From assembly GCF_000564855.1 (NCBI RefSeq), contig NZ_AYXG01000027.1, positions 25,407-89,406 on the forward strand: a DNA stretch of 64,000 bases. The letters are read 5' to 3'. The notes under the pieces are model-generated. The model saw nothing but the letters and a program-made list of their open reading frames with translations, did not search any database and was not told the origin of the DNA. This document shows positions 44,835 through 55,300 of this stretch, piece after piece; position 1 is the first letter of the stretch, and the number at the start of each line of letters is the position of its first letter. The position numbers were made by a program, and so were the translations under genes. Source of the stretch: Actinokineospora spheciospongiae (GTDB lineage Bacteria; Actinomycetota; Actinomycetes; Mycobacteriales; Pseudonocardiaceae).

Positions 44835-45094
44835 CAGAACTCCTCCCTGACGATCGGAACAGTGCACCCGATCATTCAGATAACGCCAATATCCGCATAC
44901 CGCCATTCCGACCAGTGTCGGGTCGTCGACGTCCAGTCGCGCCACACCTGGAACACGCACTGGCGGTGACACCGCCAGTGCCCGGTGAGGGATGTTCCCA
45001 CCGGGCACTTCGGTTTTCCGGGGGCTATTCACCGACCGCTGCGGACTCATTACCGCCCGTGCCGGGGCCGCGTGCGATCGGGGTTGGCGGGTAA

Positions 45095-45126
45095 GGGTTA
45101 TCGGGGTTAATCGGGGTGATCGGGTC
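45095..45126. repeat. Degenerate tandem repeats of a GGGGTTATC-like unit
   Basis: Units AGGGTTATC, GGGGTTAATC, GGGGTGATC and a partial GGGTC follow each other at 9-10 base intervals, with an earlier related copy near 45080. They lie just upstream of the regulator promoter and could be activator sites. Confidence 0.45.
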
Positions 45127-45145
45127 AACCCCTACAAACAGTTCC

Positions 45146-45151
45146 TATAGT
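45146..45151 (+). promoter_or_regulatory. Putative -10 (TATAGT) of the LuxR gene
   Basis: TATAGT is one base from the consensus. Seventeen bases upstream GGTCAA is a weak -35, so an activator at the tandem repeats may be needed. Confidence 0.5.
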
Positions 45152-45180
45152 GGCCAATTCCCTGACCAGCACCGTTCGAC

Positions 45181-45204
45181 CCTGATACGGTCACCGTATT
45201 CAGG
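45181..45204. promoter_or_regulatory. Palindrome between promoter and LuxR start
   Basis: A 15-base perfect core, ATACGGT-C-ACCGTAT (45185-45199), is extended by CCTG/CAGG flanks with a one-base offset. It lies downstream of the TATAGT and would act as a repressor site or, in RNA, as a leader hairpin. Confidence 0.55.
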
Positions 45205-45296
45205 CACGCTTTGCAGCATAGAGGTGACTCTCCGCAATTGAACGCCTGAACTCAGTGCATGACGAAGTCGTTCATTCGGGGTGGGGGGAAGTACGG

Positions 45297-47999
45297 GTGG
45301 CATCAGCGAGTGTGTCGGTCGAGCACGCGGTCCCGGTCGTCGGGGACCTGTTGGACTCCGCCGAGACGGGCCGCGGTGGGCTCGCCGTGGTGTCGGGGGC
45401 CGTCGGGGGCGGCAAGACCCGGTTCCTGGAGCGGGTGCGGGACCTGGCCCGCGAGCGGGGCTTCCACGTGCTCGAAGCCGAGGGCAGCCGCGCCGAGCGG
45501 GACCTGCCCTTCGGCCTCGTCGGTCAGCTCCTGGCTGGGGTGGACCTCACCCCAGCCGAGATCGAGCGGGTCAGCGCCGCGCTGCGGGCGGCTCCGGCGA
45601 GCGGTGAACCGCCGGTGGCGTCCGTGCTGGACCTCTGCCTCGTCCTCACCGCCCGCCGGGGCGCACCCCTGCTGGTGACCGTGGACGACGTGCACCACGC
45701 CGACACCGCCTCCCTGCGGTGCCTGCTGCTGCTCTCGCGCCGCCTGCGCGCCGCCGGGGTCGTCGTCGTCCTCGCCCACGACCGCCACGCGCCCGCCCGC
45801 GCGGACGACCGCCGCGCCGAGTGCCTGCGCGAGCTGGTGGCCGACCAGCCGCACGCGGTGCCCGTCGACCTCGCGCCGCTGACGGCCGACGAGGTCGCCG
45901 CCGTGGCCGGACCCGCACCGGTCGACGGACTGGCCGCCTGCCTCGGCCTGCCCCGGCTGCTGCTGGCCCTGCTCGCCGACGCCGCCTGCGGTGCCGCCCC
46001 CGGGGACGGCCCCGCCTACGCCCGCGCCGTCGCCGACACCCTGCGCCGCCTCGGCGACCCCGCCGCCCGCGTCGCCGGGGGCCTGGCCGTGGTCGACGGG
46101 CCCGCCGACCACGCCCTGCTCGGCGACCTGGTCGGCGCCGACGCCGACACCGCGGCCACCGCCCTGCGCGACCTGACCGCCGCCCACCTGGTGCGCGACG
46201 GCGCCCTGGCCCACCCGGCGCTGCGCGCGGCCGTGCTGGCCGACCCGGCCGCCGACCTGGCCGGGCTGCGCGCCAGGGCCGCCGCCCTGCTCAACAACCG
46301 GGGCGCCCCCGCGGTGGCCGTCGCCGACCACCTCGTCGCCCTCGGCGACGCCTCCGAGCCGTGGATGACCGGCCTGCTGCGCGAGGCCGCCCAGCAGGCC
46401 CAGAGCAGCGGGGACCGGGCCCGCGCCCACGACTACCTGCGACTGGCCCACGACCGCACCGGCGACGAGCGCGAGCGCGCCGAGGCCGCCGTGCGCCTGC
46501 TCGGCCTGGAGTGGCAGTCCGGGACACCCACCCCGGCCCGCCGCGCCGAGCACGTGGCCGCCGCCCTGTCCCACGCCCGCTCCGGCGGCAGGCACACCGC
46601 GGCCATGCTGCGCTACCTCATGCGCTACGGCGCGGGCGCCGAGCTGACCGAGGCGTGGGCGGCGGTCGACGCCGTCCCCGCCCGGGGCCGCGCCGCCGCC
46701 GACCTGGCCGTGACCCGGCTGCTCACCGCCTGCTCCCACCCGACCGCCCTGCCCGGCGGCCCGGTGCCGCCCCGGCGCCGGGACCCGGCCACCGCCGTGC
46801 CCGCCGACCCGCTGGGCCGGGCCGCCGACGCCCTGGCCGACGTGCTGGCCAACTGGGCCGACCCGGACTCCCTGGCCGTGGCCGAGGAGGTGCTGCGCGA
46901 GGCCAGGCTGTCGGCCGAGTCCTTCGAGCAGGTGGAGAGCGCCCTGCTGGCCCTGGTCTACGCCGAGCGCCTCGACACCCCCGCCGAGGTGTGCGCGGCG
47001 CTGCTGGCCGAGGCCGAGGCGCAGGGCGCCGACACCTGGCGGGCCAGGCTGCTGTCCTGGCGCGCGGAGATCGCCCTGCGCCGGGGCGACCTGGCCGGGG
47101 CGGAGACCGCCGCCCGCGCCGCCCTCACCGCCGTCCACCGGCAGGTGTGGGGCACGGCCATCGCCGAACCCCTCGGGGTCCTGGTGGCCGCCACCACCGC
47201 CAGGGGCGACCTCGACGCCGCCGCCGCGGCCCTCGCCGAGCCGGTGCCGGACGAGGTCTTCGACACCCGCCACGGCCTGCGCTACCTGTGCGCCCGCGGC
47301 GAGTACCACCGCGCCCGCGGCCACGTGCACGCCGCGCTCGGCGACTTCCTGGTGGTCGGCCAGCTCATGGTGGCCTGGGGCGTCGACGCTCCGGGCCTGG
47401 CCCCGTGGCGGCTGCGCGCCGCCGACGCCTACCACGCCCTGGGCAAGCGCGAGAAGGCCCGCAAGCTCATCGACGAGCAGCTCACCGCCCTGCGCCACCG
47501 CCACCCCCGGGTCCGGGGCGCGGCCATGCGGCTGCGCGCCGCCACCGCCGAGGTCGCCGACCGCCCCCACCTGCTGCGCCGGGCGGTGGACGAACTCCAG
47601 GAGAGCGGCGACCAGTACGAGCTGGCGGGAGCCCAGGCCGCCCTCGGCGAGGCCCACCGCGCCTGCGGCGACCACCGCCGGGCCCGCACGGTGTTCCGGG
47701 TGGCCGCCACCCTCGCCGAGGACGCGGGCGCCGAGACCCTCCTGCGCGCCCTGGCCGCCGAGTACCCCGACGACCACACCGCCGACCCGGCCCCGGCCCT
47801 GCCGCCCACGCTGCTCAGCGACGCGGAGTTCCGCGTGGCCAAGCTGGCCGCCGCCGGGCTGACCAACCGCGAGATCGCCGGGCGGCTCTACATCACCGTG
47901 AGCACGGTCGAACAGCACCTGACCCGGGTCTACCGGAAGCTGAACGTGAGGGGGCGGGACGGGTTGCCCGCCGAACTGTGCACCTCGGTCGCGCCGTAG
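45297..47999 (+). CDS. LAL-type LuxR family regulator (MalT-like)
   Basis: A 900-residue large ATP-binding LuxR regulator. The Walker A GAVGGGKT lies at residues 34-41 and Walker B LLVTVDDVHHAD near residue 125. A long helical repeat (TPR-like) middle part follows. The C-terminal LuxR helix-turn-helix is AAGLTNREIAGRLYITVSTV followed by EQHLTRVYRKL (residues ~858-890). LALs are pathway activators of many modular PKS clusters. GTG 45297 is preferred because GGGGGGAA lies in ribosome-site position, and GTG 45255 is in frame upstream. It is the likely activator acting at the TAGGGG boxes of cluster B. Confidence 0.93.
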   Translation: MASASVSVEHAVPVVGDLLDSAETGRGGLAVVSGAVGGGKTRFLERVRDLARERGFHVLEAEGSRAERDLPFGLVGQLLAGVDLTPAEIERVSAALRAAPASGEPPVASVLDLCLVLTARRGAPLLVTVDDVHHADTASLRCLLLLSRRLRAAGVVVVLAHDRHAPARADDRRAECLRELVADQPHAVPVDLAPLTADEVAAVAGPAPVDGLAACLGLPRLLLALLADAACGAAPGDGPAYARAVADTLRRLGDPAARVAGGLAVVDGPADHALLGDLVGADADTAATALRDLTAAHLVRDGALAHPALRAAVLADPAADLAGLRARAAALLNNRGAPAVAVADHLVALGDASEPWMTGLLREAAQQAQSSGDRARAHDYLRLAHDRTGDERERAEAAVRLLGLEWQSGTPTPARRAEHVAAALSHARSGGRHTAAMLRYLMRYGAGAELTEAWAAVDAVPARGRAAADLAVTRLLTACSHPTALPGGPVPPRRRDPATAVPADPLGRAADALADVLANWADPDSLAVAEEVLREARLSAESFEQVESALLALVYAERLDTPAEVCAALLAEAEAQGADTWRARLLSWRAEIALRRGDLAGAETAARAALTAVHRQVWGTAIAEPLGVLVAATTARGDLDAAAAALAEPVPDEVFDTRHGLRYLCARGEYHRARGHVHAALGDFLVVGQLMVAWGVDAPGLAPWRLRAADAYHALGKREKARKLIDEQLTALRHRHPRVRGAAMRLRAATAEVADRPHLLRRAVDELQESGDQYELAGAQAALGEAHRACGDHRRARTVFRVAATLAEDAGAETLLRALAAEYPDDHTADPAPALPPTLLSDAEFRVAKLAAAGLTNREIAGRLYITVSTVEQHLTRVYRKLNVRGRDGLPAELCTSVAP

Positions 48000-48015
48000 T
48001 CCTTTCGCTCGTCGG

Positions 48016-48047
48016 AAGGGGGCTGTCCTGTTCCGGACAGCCCCCTT
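48016..48047. terminator. Terminator after the LuxR gene
   Basis: Perfect 13-base arms (48016-48028 and 48035-48047) around TGTTCC. The right arm ends in TT. Confidence 0.9.
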
Positions 48048-48063
48048 GCGCTTATCCGGCATT

Positions 48064-48077
48064 CGGTACCGGTACCG
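48064..48077. promoter_or_regulatory. 14-bp perfect palindrome upstream of the acyltransferase promoter
   Basis: CGGTACCGGTACCG is fully self-complementary. It lies 17 bases after the LuxR terminator and about 50 bases before the TAGGGG boxes at 48126. It is a candidate site for a second regulator. Confidence 0.4.
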
Positions 48078-48125
48078 GGTCGAGTTCCCCCGGATCGCCT
48101 TTCCCGTCGGGCCGAGAACAGGTCC

Positions 48126-48171
48126 TAGGGGGGCCGGGTAGGGGGCTTCCCTCCCCATTCCCGCGCATAGC
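48126..48171 (+). promoter_or_regulatory. Acyltransferase promoter with two TAGGGG boxes
   Basis: TAGGGG at 48126-48131 and TAGGGGG at 48139-48145, then 20 bases and CATAGC (48166-48171). The boxes are 13 bases apart, start to start. Confidence 0.65.
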
Positions 48172-48230
48172 CTCGCCAGGGTCGACCGACGTCGACCAGG
48201 TCGGTGCCGTGGACGCGGGGGAGAACACAG

Positions 48231-49217
48231 GTGGGAACCAACGGCTCGGTGGCCAACAGCCCGGCGGCGGTCAGGACCGCGGTCGTGTTCCCCGGCATGG
48301 CGCAGGCCGGGTTCCCCGTGCTGGGGCGCTTCCTCACCCTCGACCCGTTCGCCGGGGCGCGGGTGGCCGAAGCCGACGACGCCCTGGGGTACAGCCTGCT
48401 CGACCGGTACTGGGACGACGGCGGCGACTACTCGGTGCAGGCGCAGGTGGCGTTCATGGTCGCCTCGACGGCGCTGGCGGACCGGGCGGTGACCGAGGGC
48501 GGGCTGGTGCCCGGCGTGTGCGCCGCGCCGAGCTTCGGGCACAAGGCCGCCGTCGCGTTCACGGGGGCGCTGCCGTTCGGTGACGCCGTGCGGCTGACCT
48601 CGGCGCTGGCGGTGTGCGAGCACGAGTACTTCGCCGAGCGGCAGGGGGACCTGGTCACCCACTCGTTCGTGCGGGTGGGCGTCGACGAGGTGGCCGACCT
48701 GCGGGCCGAACTGGCCGAGGCGGGCCACGAGACCGCGCCCTCCGGGGCGCTCGACCACGACTTCCACCTGCTCACCCTGCCCCGCGACGGCCTCGACGCG
48801 CTCAAGGCGGCGGTCAGCGCGGCGGGCGGGTACAACATGCAGACCATGTGGCCGCCGGTGCACGCCCCGGTGCTGCGACCGCTGCGCGAGCGCGCCGAAC
48901 GGGTGCTCGACGGGTTCGCCCTCACCGACCCGCTGCTGCCCGTCGTGTCCGATGTGGACGGCTCGCTGGTGACCACGGCGGACGCGCTGCGCGCGATGCT
49001 GCTGGGCACGTTCGACCGGCCGCTGGACTGGCCCGCCGCCGCGGCGGCGCTGGCGGGCCTGGGTGTCGGCACCGCGTGGTTCCCCGGCCCGGAGAGCCCG
49101 TTCACCCGGGTCCGGTGCAGCCGGGCGTTCGAACTGGTCAAGGTGGACCCCAAGGGTGCGCTGCGCGCCGTGCTGGGGGACCCCGCCGCGGTTTCCGGGT
49201 CCGGGCGGTCGCGCTAG
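48231..49217 (+). CDS. Discrete acyltransferase (VinK-like), starter-loading candidate
   Basis: A 328-residue free-standing acyltransferase of the FabD fold (VVFPGMAQAGFPVLGRFLTL at the start; YNMQTMWPPVHAPVL near residue 204). The usual GHSxG elbow is replaced by APSFGHKAAV, with the probable nucleophile at serine 101. From memory the VinK group of transacylases has the same change. VinK moves an amino-acyl starter onto the loading ACP of a macrolactam PKS, and guanidino-macrolide clusters have a comparable enzyme. Here it directly precedes a PKS whose first domain is an ACP without an AT, so it probably loads that ACP. GTG 48231 follows GGGGGAGAA. Confidence 0.83.
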   Translation: MGTNGSVANSPAAVRTAVVFPGMAQAGFPVLGRFLTLDPFAGARVAEADDALGYSLLDRYWDDGGDYSVQAQVAFMVASTALADRAVTEGGLVPGVCAAPSFGHKAAVAFTGALPFGDAVRLTSALAVCEHEYFAERQGDLVTHSFVRVGVDEVADLRAELAEAGHETAPSGALDHDFHLLTLPRDGLDALKAAVSAAGGYNMQTMWPPVHAPVLRPLRERAERVLDGFALTDPLLPVVSDVDGSLVTTADALRAMLLGTFDRPLDWPAAAAALAGLGVGTAWFPGPESPFTRVRCSRAFELVKVDPKGALRAVLGDPAAVSGSGRSR

Positions 49218-49247
49218 GGGGTCGTGGCACCCCGGTCCGTTGTTAGC
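49215..49247 (+). promoter_or_regulatory. PKS promoter with TAGGGG box overlapping the acyltransferase stop
   Basis: TAGGGGG (49215-49221) begins with the stop codon of the acyltransferase gene. Twenty bases later GTTAGC (49242-49247) is in the -10 position, 54 bases before the PKS start. Confidence 0.6.
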
Positions 49248-49300
49248 GTCGGGCGCGGGCGCCTCCGCCCGCCTCCCCCCACTCGCGTTGTGGAGCTTTG

Positions 49301-52300
49301 ATGAGCGATCTCGGTGGTGTCGCGGCCCTGCTCGACCTCGTCCGCACGCGCGTGGGGGAGGTGCTGCTGGCCAAGGACCCGCAGGCCCCGGCCGCCCCCG
49401 CCCCCGACGCGGCGTTCCTCGACCTGGGCTTCGACTCCCTGGCCGCGGTCGACCTGCACCGGCGGCTGGTGGCCGAACTGGGGGTGGCGCTGCCGGTGAC
49501 CCTGGTCTACGACCACCCCACCCCGGCCGCGCTGGCCGCGCACCTGCACACCGTGCTCACCGGCACCGAGGACACCACCCCCGGCTCGGTCACCCGGCCC
49601 GTCGACGAGGACGACCCGATCGCCATCGTCGCCGCGGGCTGCCGCTTCCCCGGCGGCGTGGCGTCCCCGGACGACCTGTGGGACCTGGTCGCCGAGGGCC
49701 GCGACGCCACCTCCGACTTCCCGTCGAACCGCGGCTGGGACCTCGACGCCCTCCACGACCCCGACCCCGACACCCCCGGCACCACCTACACCCGCCGCGG
49801 CGGCTTCCTGCACGACGCCGACCGCTTCGACGCGGCGTTCTTCGGCATCTCCCCGCGCGAGGCCACCGCGATGGACCCCCAGCAGCGGCTGCTGCTGGAA
49901 ACCACCTGGGAGGCACTGGAGAACGCGGGCATCGACCCGCTGGGCCTGCGCGGCGGCGACACCGGGGTGTTCGTCGGCATCGAGTCGCACGAGTACGGCC
50001 CCGGCCTGGCCCACGCCGCCGACGGCGCCGAGGGCTACCTGCTCACCGGCACCGCGAGCAGCGTCGCCTCCGGCCGGATCGCCTACGCGTTCGGGTTCGA
50101 GGGCCCCACCGTCACCGTGGACACCGCCTGCTCCTCGTCGCTGGTGGCGCTGCACCTGGCCGTGCGGGCACTGCGCCGCGGCGAGTGCGGCCTGGCGGTG
50201 GCGGGCGGCGCGGCGGTGATGGCGTCCCCGGGCGGGTTCCTGGCGTTCAGCCGCCAACGCGGCCTGTCGGCCGACGGTCGTTGCAAGCCGTTCTCGGCCT
50301 CCGCCGACGGCACCGGCTGGTCCGAGGGCGCGGGCGTCCTGGTGCTGCAACGGCTCTCCGAGGCCACCCGCCTCGGCCACCCGGTCCTGGCCGTGGTGCG
50401 CGGAACCGCGATCAACTCCGACGGCGCCAGCAACGGCCTGACCGCCCCGAACGGCCGGGCGCAGCGCCGGGTCATCCACGCCGCACTGGCCGACGCGGGC
50501 CTACGACCGTCCGATGTGGACATGGTCGAGGCGCACGGGACCGGCACCGCGCTGGGCGACCCGGTGGAGGCCAACGCCCTGCTCGCCGCCTACGGCCACG
50601 ACCGGGAACAACCGCTGTGGCTGGGCTCGGTGAAGTCCAACCTCGGCCACACCCAGGCCGCGGCGGGCGTCGCCGGGGTGATCAAGTCCGTGCTGGCGCT
50701 GCGGCACGGGGTGCTGCCCCGCTCCCTGCACGCCGACGAACCGACCCCGAGGGTGGACTGGACCTCGGGCGCGGTGTCGCTACTCGGCGAGGCCCGGCCG
50801 TGGCCGGAACTGGACCGGCCCCGCCGGGCCGGGGTGTCGTCGTTCGGCATGAGCGGCACCAACGCCCACGTCATCCTGGAACAGGCCCCACCCACCCCCG
50901 ATCCCGGCGCCCCCAGCGCTGCCGCCACCGCTTCTGCTGCCGCCGTCGGCATCGGTGCCGCTACCGGTGGCGCCGACTTCGCCGCCGCGGGCGCTGGTGC
51001 CGGGCGTCCGGCCGCGCTGGTGTTGTCGGCGCGTTCGGAGGCCGCGCTGCGCGAGTTGGCCCGGCGGCTGGGCGACATCGATGCCGATCCCGCTGACCTG
51101 GGCGCGACCCTGGCGGCCACCCGGACGACCCGCCTGGAGCACCGCGCCGTCGTCATGGCCGCCGACCGCGCCGCGGCCCGCGCGGGCCTCACCGCCGTCG
51201 CCGGGGGCGCCAGTGCGGCGAACGCGGTCACCGGTGCCCCTGAGCCCGGCGGGCGGGTGGCGTTCCTGTTCACCGGTCAGGGCGCCCAGCGCGTGGGGAT
51301 GGGGCGCGAGTTGCACGCGGCGTTCCCCGCGTTCGCCGCCGCCTTCGACGAGGTGTGCGCGCACCTGGACCGCCACCTCGACCCCGGGGTGCGCGAGGTC
51401 GTCCTCTCCGGTGACCCCCGGGTGCACGAGACCCGGTACACCCAGCCCGCGCTGTTCGCCGTCGAGGTCGCCCTGGTGCGGCTGCTGGGGTCCTGGGGGC
51501 TGCACCCGGACCTGGTGGCGGGCCACTCCGTCGGCGAGGTCGCCGCCGCGCACGTCGCCGGGGTGCTGTCGGTGCAGGACGCGGCGATCCTGGTCACCGC
51601 CCGGGGCAGGCTCATGCACGCGCTGCCGCCCGGTGGGGCGATGGCCGCCGTCGAGGCCGCGGCGGCGGAGGTCGAGCCGGTGCTGACCGCCGGTGTGGCC
51701 GTCGCGGCGGTCAACGGGCCGACGTCGGTGGTGGTTTCCGGGGTCGCGGGCGAGGTGGGGGCGGTCGCCGCGCACTTCGCCGCCCTGGGCAGGCGCACCA
51801 CGGCGCTGCGGGTGTCGCACGCCTTCCACTCGCCGCTGGTGGACCCGGTGCTGGCCGAGTTCCGCCGGTACGCCCGCGTGCTCGACTACGCCGAGCCGAC
51901 CACCCCCGTGGTCTCCACGCTCACCGGCGCGCTCGCCACCGCCGCCGAACTGGGCTCACCCGACTACTGGACCAGCCACGTCCGCGAGGCCGTCCGCTTC
52001 CACGACGCCGTGCGCGCCCTGGCCGACGCGGGCGCCACCACCTTCGTCGAGGTCGGGCCGGACGCCGCGCTGATCGCCCTGGCGCAGCCGGAACTGCCGC
52101 CCGGCGCCTGCGTCCCCCTGCTGCGCCGCGACCGCCCCGAGGTCGCCACCCTGCTCACCGCCGTGGCCACCGCCCACACCCGGGGCGCCGCGGTGGACTG
52201 GTCGGCCGTCGCCGGGGGCGCGGGTGGGCGGCGCGTGCCGCTGCCGAACTACCCGTTCCAGCGCGAGAGCTTCTGGCTCGCCCACGACCGCCCCGGCACC

Positions 52301-55300
52301 GACGTCACCGCCGCGGGCCTGTCCACCCCCGACCACCCGCTGCTGGCCGCCTCGGTCGACCGCCCCGGCACCGACGGGGCCCTGCTCACCGGCCGCCTCA
52401 GCACCACCACCCACCCCTGGCTGGCCGACCACGTCGTCCTGGGAGCCACCGTGCTGCCCGGCACCGCGTTCGTGGAACTGGCGGTGCGCGCAGGCGACGA
52501 GGTCGGCTGCGCCCACGTCGAGGAACTGACCCTGCACGCCCCCCTCACCCTGCCCGAATCCGGCGGCGTGGAACTGCGCGTCCTGGTCGGCGACGCCGAC
52601 ACCCACGGCAGGCGCGACCTGGCCGTCCACTCCCGCACCGACGCCAAACGCGATCCCGCCGCCGATGGCGACTGGCAGCACCACGCCTCCGGTGTGCTCG
52701 CCCCCACCGCCCCGGCCCCCGCGCCCGCCGAGGGCACCTGGCCGCCCAAGGGCGCCGAACCGGTCGACACCAGCACCACCCACGCCCGCCTGGCCGCCAC
52801 CGGCCTGGCCTACGGCCCCGCCTTCCTCGGCCTGCGCCGCGCGTGGCGGCGCGGCGAGCAGGTCTTCGCCGAGGTGACCCTGCCCGACGGGGTGGAGCCC
52901 GCCCGGTTCGGCCTGCACCCGGCCCTGCTCGACGCCGCCCTGCACGCCGTCGAGCTGGGCGCCCTGCCCGCCACCGACGCCCCCGCCCTGCCGTTCGCCT
53001 GGTCGGACGTGTCTCTGCACGCCACCGGCGCCCGTTCCGCCCGGGTCACCATCACCAGGGCAGGCGACCGGTCGGTGACCCTGACCCTGCACGACGAGTC
53101 CGGCGCCGCACTGCTCACCGCCGGATCACTGGCCCTGCGCACCGCCGAACCCGACCAGTTCGGCAGCCCCACCGCCCCACTGTTCCACCTGGACTGGGTG
53201 CCCGCCCCCACCCAGGACACCCCGGCGGCCGAGGTCGTGGTGGCCCCGCTGACCACCGCGGCGGACGGCTTCGCCGAAGGCGCCCACGAGGCCGCCCGGC
53301 GCGCGCTGGAACTGGTCGGGGACTGGCTGGCCCAGGACCGCCCCGAACGCCTGGTCATCACCACCCGGGGCGCGGTCGGTCCCGGCGCGACCACACCCGC
53401 CCTGGCCGCCGCGTGGGGCCTGGTGCGCTCAGCCCAGACCGAACACCCCGGCCGCTTCGCCCTGCTCGACCTCGACCCCGACACCGACGCCGCCCCGACC
53501 CCGGCCGACCTGGCGGCGTGCGCGGGCGACGAGCCGCAGGTGGCCGTGCGCGGCGGACACCACCTCGTGCCGAGGATCGCCCGCACCCCCGCCCCCGGCA
53601 TCACCGGCACCGACACCGCCGCCCCGACCACTGCCGCCACCCCCGGCACCGCCACCGCCACCCCCGGCACCCCCACCCCCGGCACCCCCGGCACCGGCAC
53701 CCTCACCCCCGGCACCCCCGGCACCGGCATCGCCGGCACCTTCGGCACTATCGCCCCCTCCGGCACCGCCGCCGCTGGCATCTTTGGCGCCGCTGGCACC
53801 CCTGGTGCTGCCGGCACCGGCATCACCGCGGGCGACACCGTGCTCATCACCGGTGGCACCGGCACCCTCGGTGGGCTGTTGGCCCGCCACCTGGTCACCG
53901 CGTGCGGTGTGCGCAGGCTGGTGTTGACCAGCCGCTCCGGGCACGCCCCCGAACTGGCCGCCGAGTTGGCCGGGCTGGGCGCGGATGTCGTTGTCGCGGC
54001 GTGTGATGTCGCTGAGCGGGAGCAGGTTGCCGCGCTGTTGGCCGCGCACCCGGTCACCGCTGTCGTGCACGCGGCGGGGGTGCTCGACGACGGTGTGGTG
54101 GAGGCGTTGACCCCGGAGCGCGTTGCCGCCGTGCTGCGGCCCAAGGTGGACGGGGCCGCGCACCTGGCCGAGTTGGCCGGGCCGCTGTCGGCGTTCGTGC
54201 TGTTCTCCTCCAGTGCCGCCACCTTCGGGGACGCGGGGCAGGGCAACTACGCCGCCGCCAACGCCGCCCTCGACGCCTACGCCGCGCACCTGCGGGCCGC
54301 CGGGCGGCCCGCCGTCTCCCTCGGGTGGGGGTTCTGGAAGCAGCGGTCCGGGATGACCGCCGCGCTGTCGGAGGCCGACGTCGAGCGCATGCGGCGGTCC
54401 GGGACCGGCCCGCTGGGCACCGAGGACGCGCTCGCCCTGTTCGACCTGGCCACCTCCGGGAATCGGGCCGCGCTGCTGCCGATGCGGTTGGAGCCCGCCC
54501 GGGTGCGGGACGTGCCATCGGTGCTGCGCAGTCTGGTCCGGTCCCGGGTCCGCCGCGCTTCCGCCTCGGTTGCCGGGGAGGTCGGTGGCCTGGCCGGGGC
54601 GGTGGCCGGGCTGGGTGCCGACGCGCGCCGCGCTGCCGTGCTCGACCTGGTCCGCGCGGAGGTCGCCGCCGTGCTCGGTCACGGCGATCCCGCCGCCGTC
54701 GTCGAGGGTGGTGCGTTCAAGGACCTCGGGTTCGACTCGCTGACCGCGGTGGAGTTGCGCAACCGGCTGTCCGCGCTGACCGGCTCGCGCCTGCCCGCGA
54801 CCCTGGTGTTCGACCACCCGACGCCGGGTGCGCTGGCCGAACGGCTGCTGGCCGACCTGGCAGGCGCCCCGGCCGCCGCCCCCGTTGCGGCGGTCGCGGC
54901 GGTCGGGGTTGACGAACCGATCGCCGTGGTGGCGATGAGCTGCCGGTACCCCGGCGGGGTCGGCTCGCCGGAGGACCTGTGGGCGGCCCTGCTCGACGGC
55001 CGCGACGCCACCTCCGACTTCCCCGCGAACCGCGACTGGGACGTCGAGGCCCTGTACGACCCGGACCCCGACAAGCCAGGCACCACCTACACCCGCCGGG
55101 GCGGGTTCCTTGCCGACGCCCCCGACTTCGACGCCGCGTTCTTCGGGGTGTCGCCCCGGGAGGCGCTGGCGATGGACCCGCAGCAGCGGGTGCTGCTGGA
55201 GGCCTCGTGGGAGGTGCTGGAGCGGGCCGGGCTGGACCCGTCCGGGTTGCGCGGCAGCCGGACGGGCGTGTTCGCCGGGGTGATGTACCACGACTACGCC

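Larger units (their letters stand above)
44835..45296. other. 462-base regulatory gap before the LuxR gene
   Basis: No gene is seen. The gap is AT-richer than its surroundings and contains short tandem repeats (45095-45126), a TATAGT -10 (45146-45151) and a palindrome (45181-45204). It holds the promoters of the secreted protein and of the LuxR-type regulator. Confidence 0.6.

Noticed and set aside
45255..45296. GTG 45255 as the start of the LuxR regulator
   Set aside because: It lacks a ribosome site, while GTG 45297 has GGGGGGAA at good spacing; the 14 extra residues look unlike the family N-terminus.
45303..48863. A 1186-codon open frame on the minus strand
   Set aside because: It is antisense to the LAL regulator and acyltransferase, both with clear motifs; its composition is that of a shadow frame.
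53590..53826. Regular repeats considered as a CRISPR or minisatellite locus
   Set aside because: The repeats keep the PKS frame, have no spacers and encode a linker between two KR subdomains.
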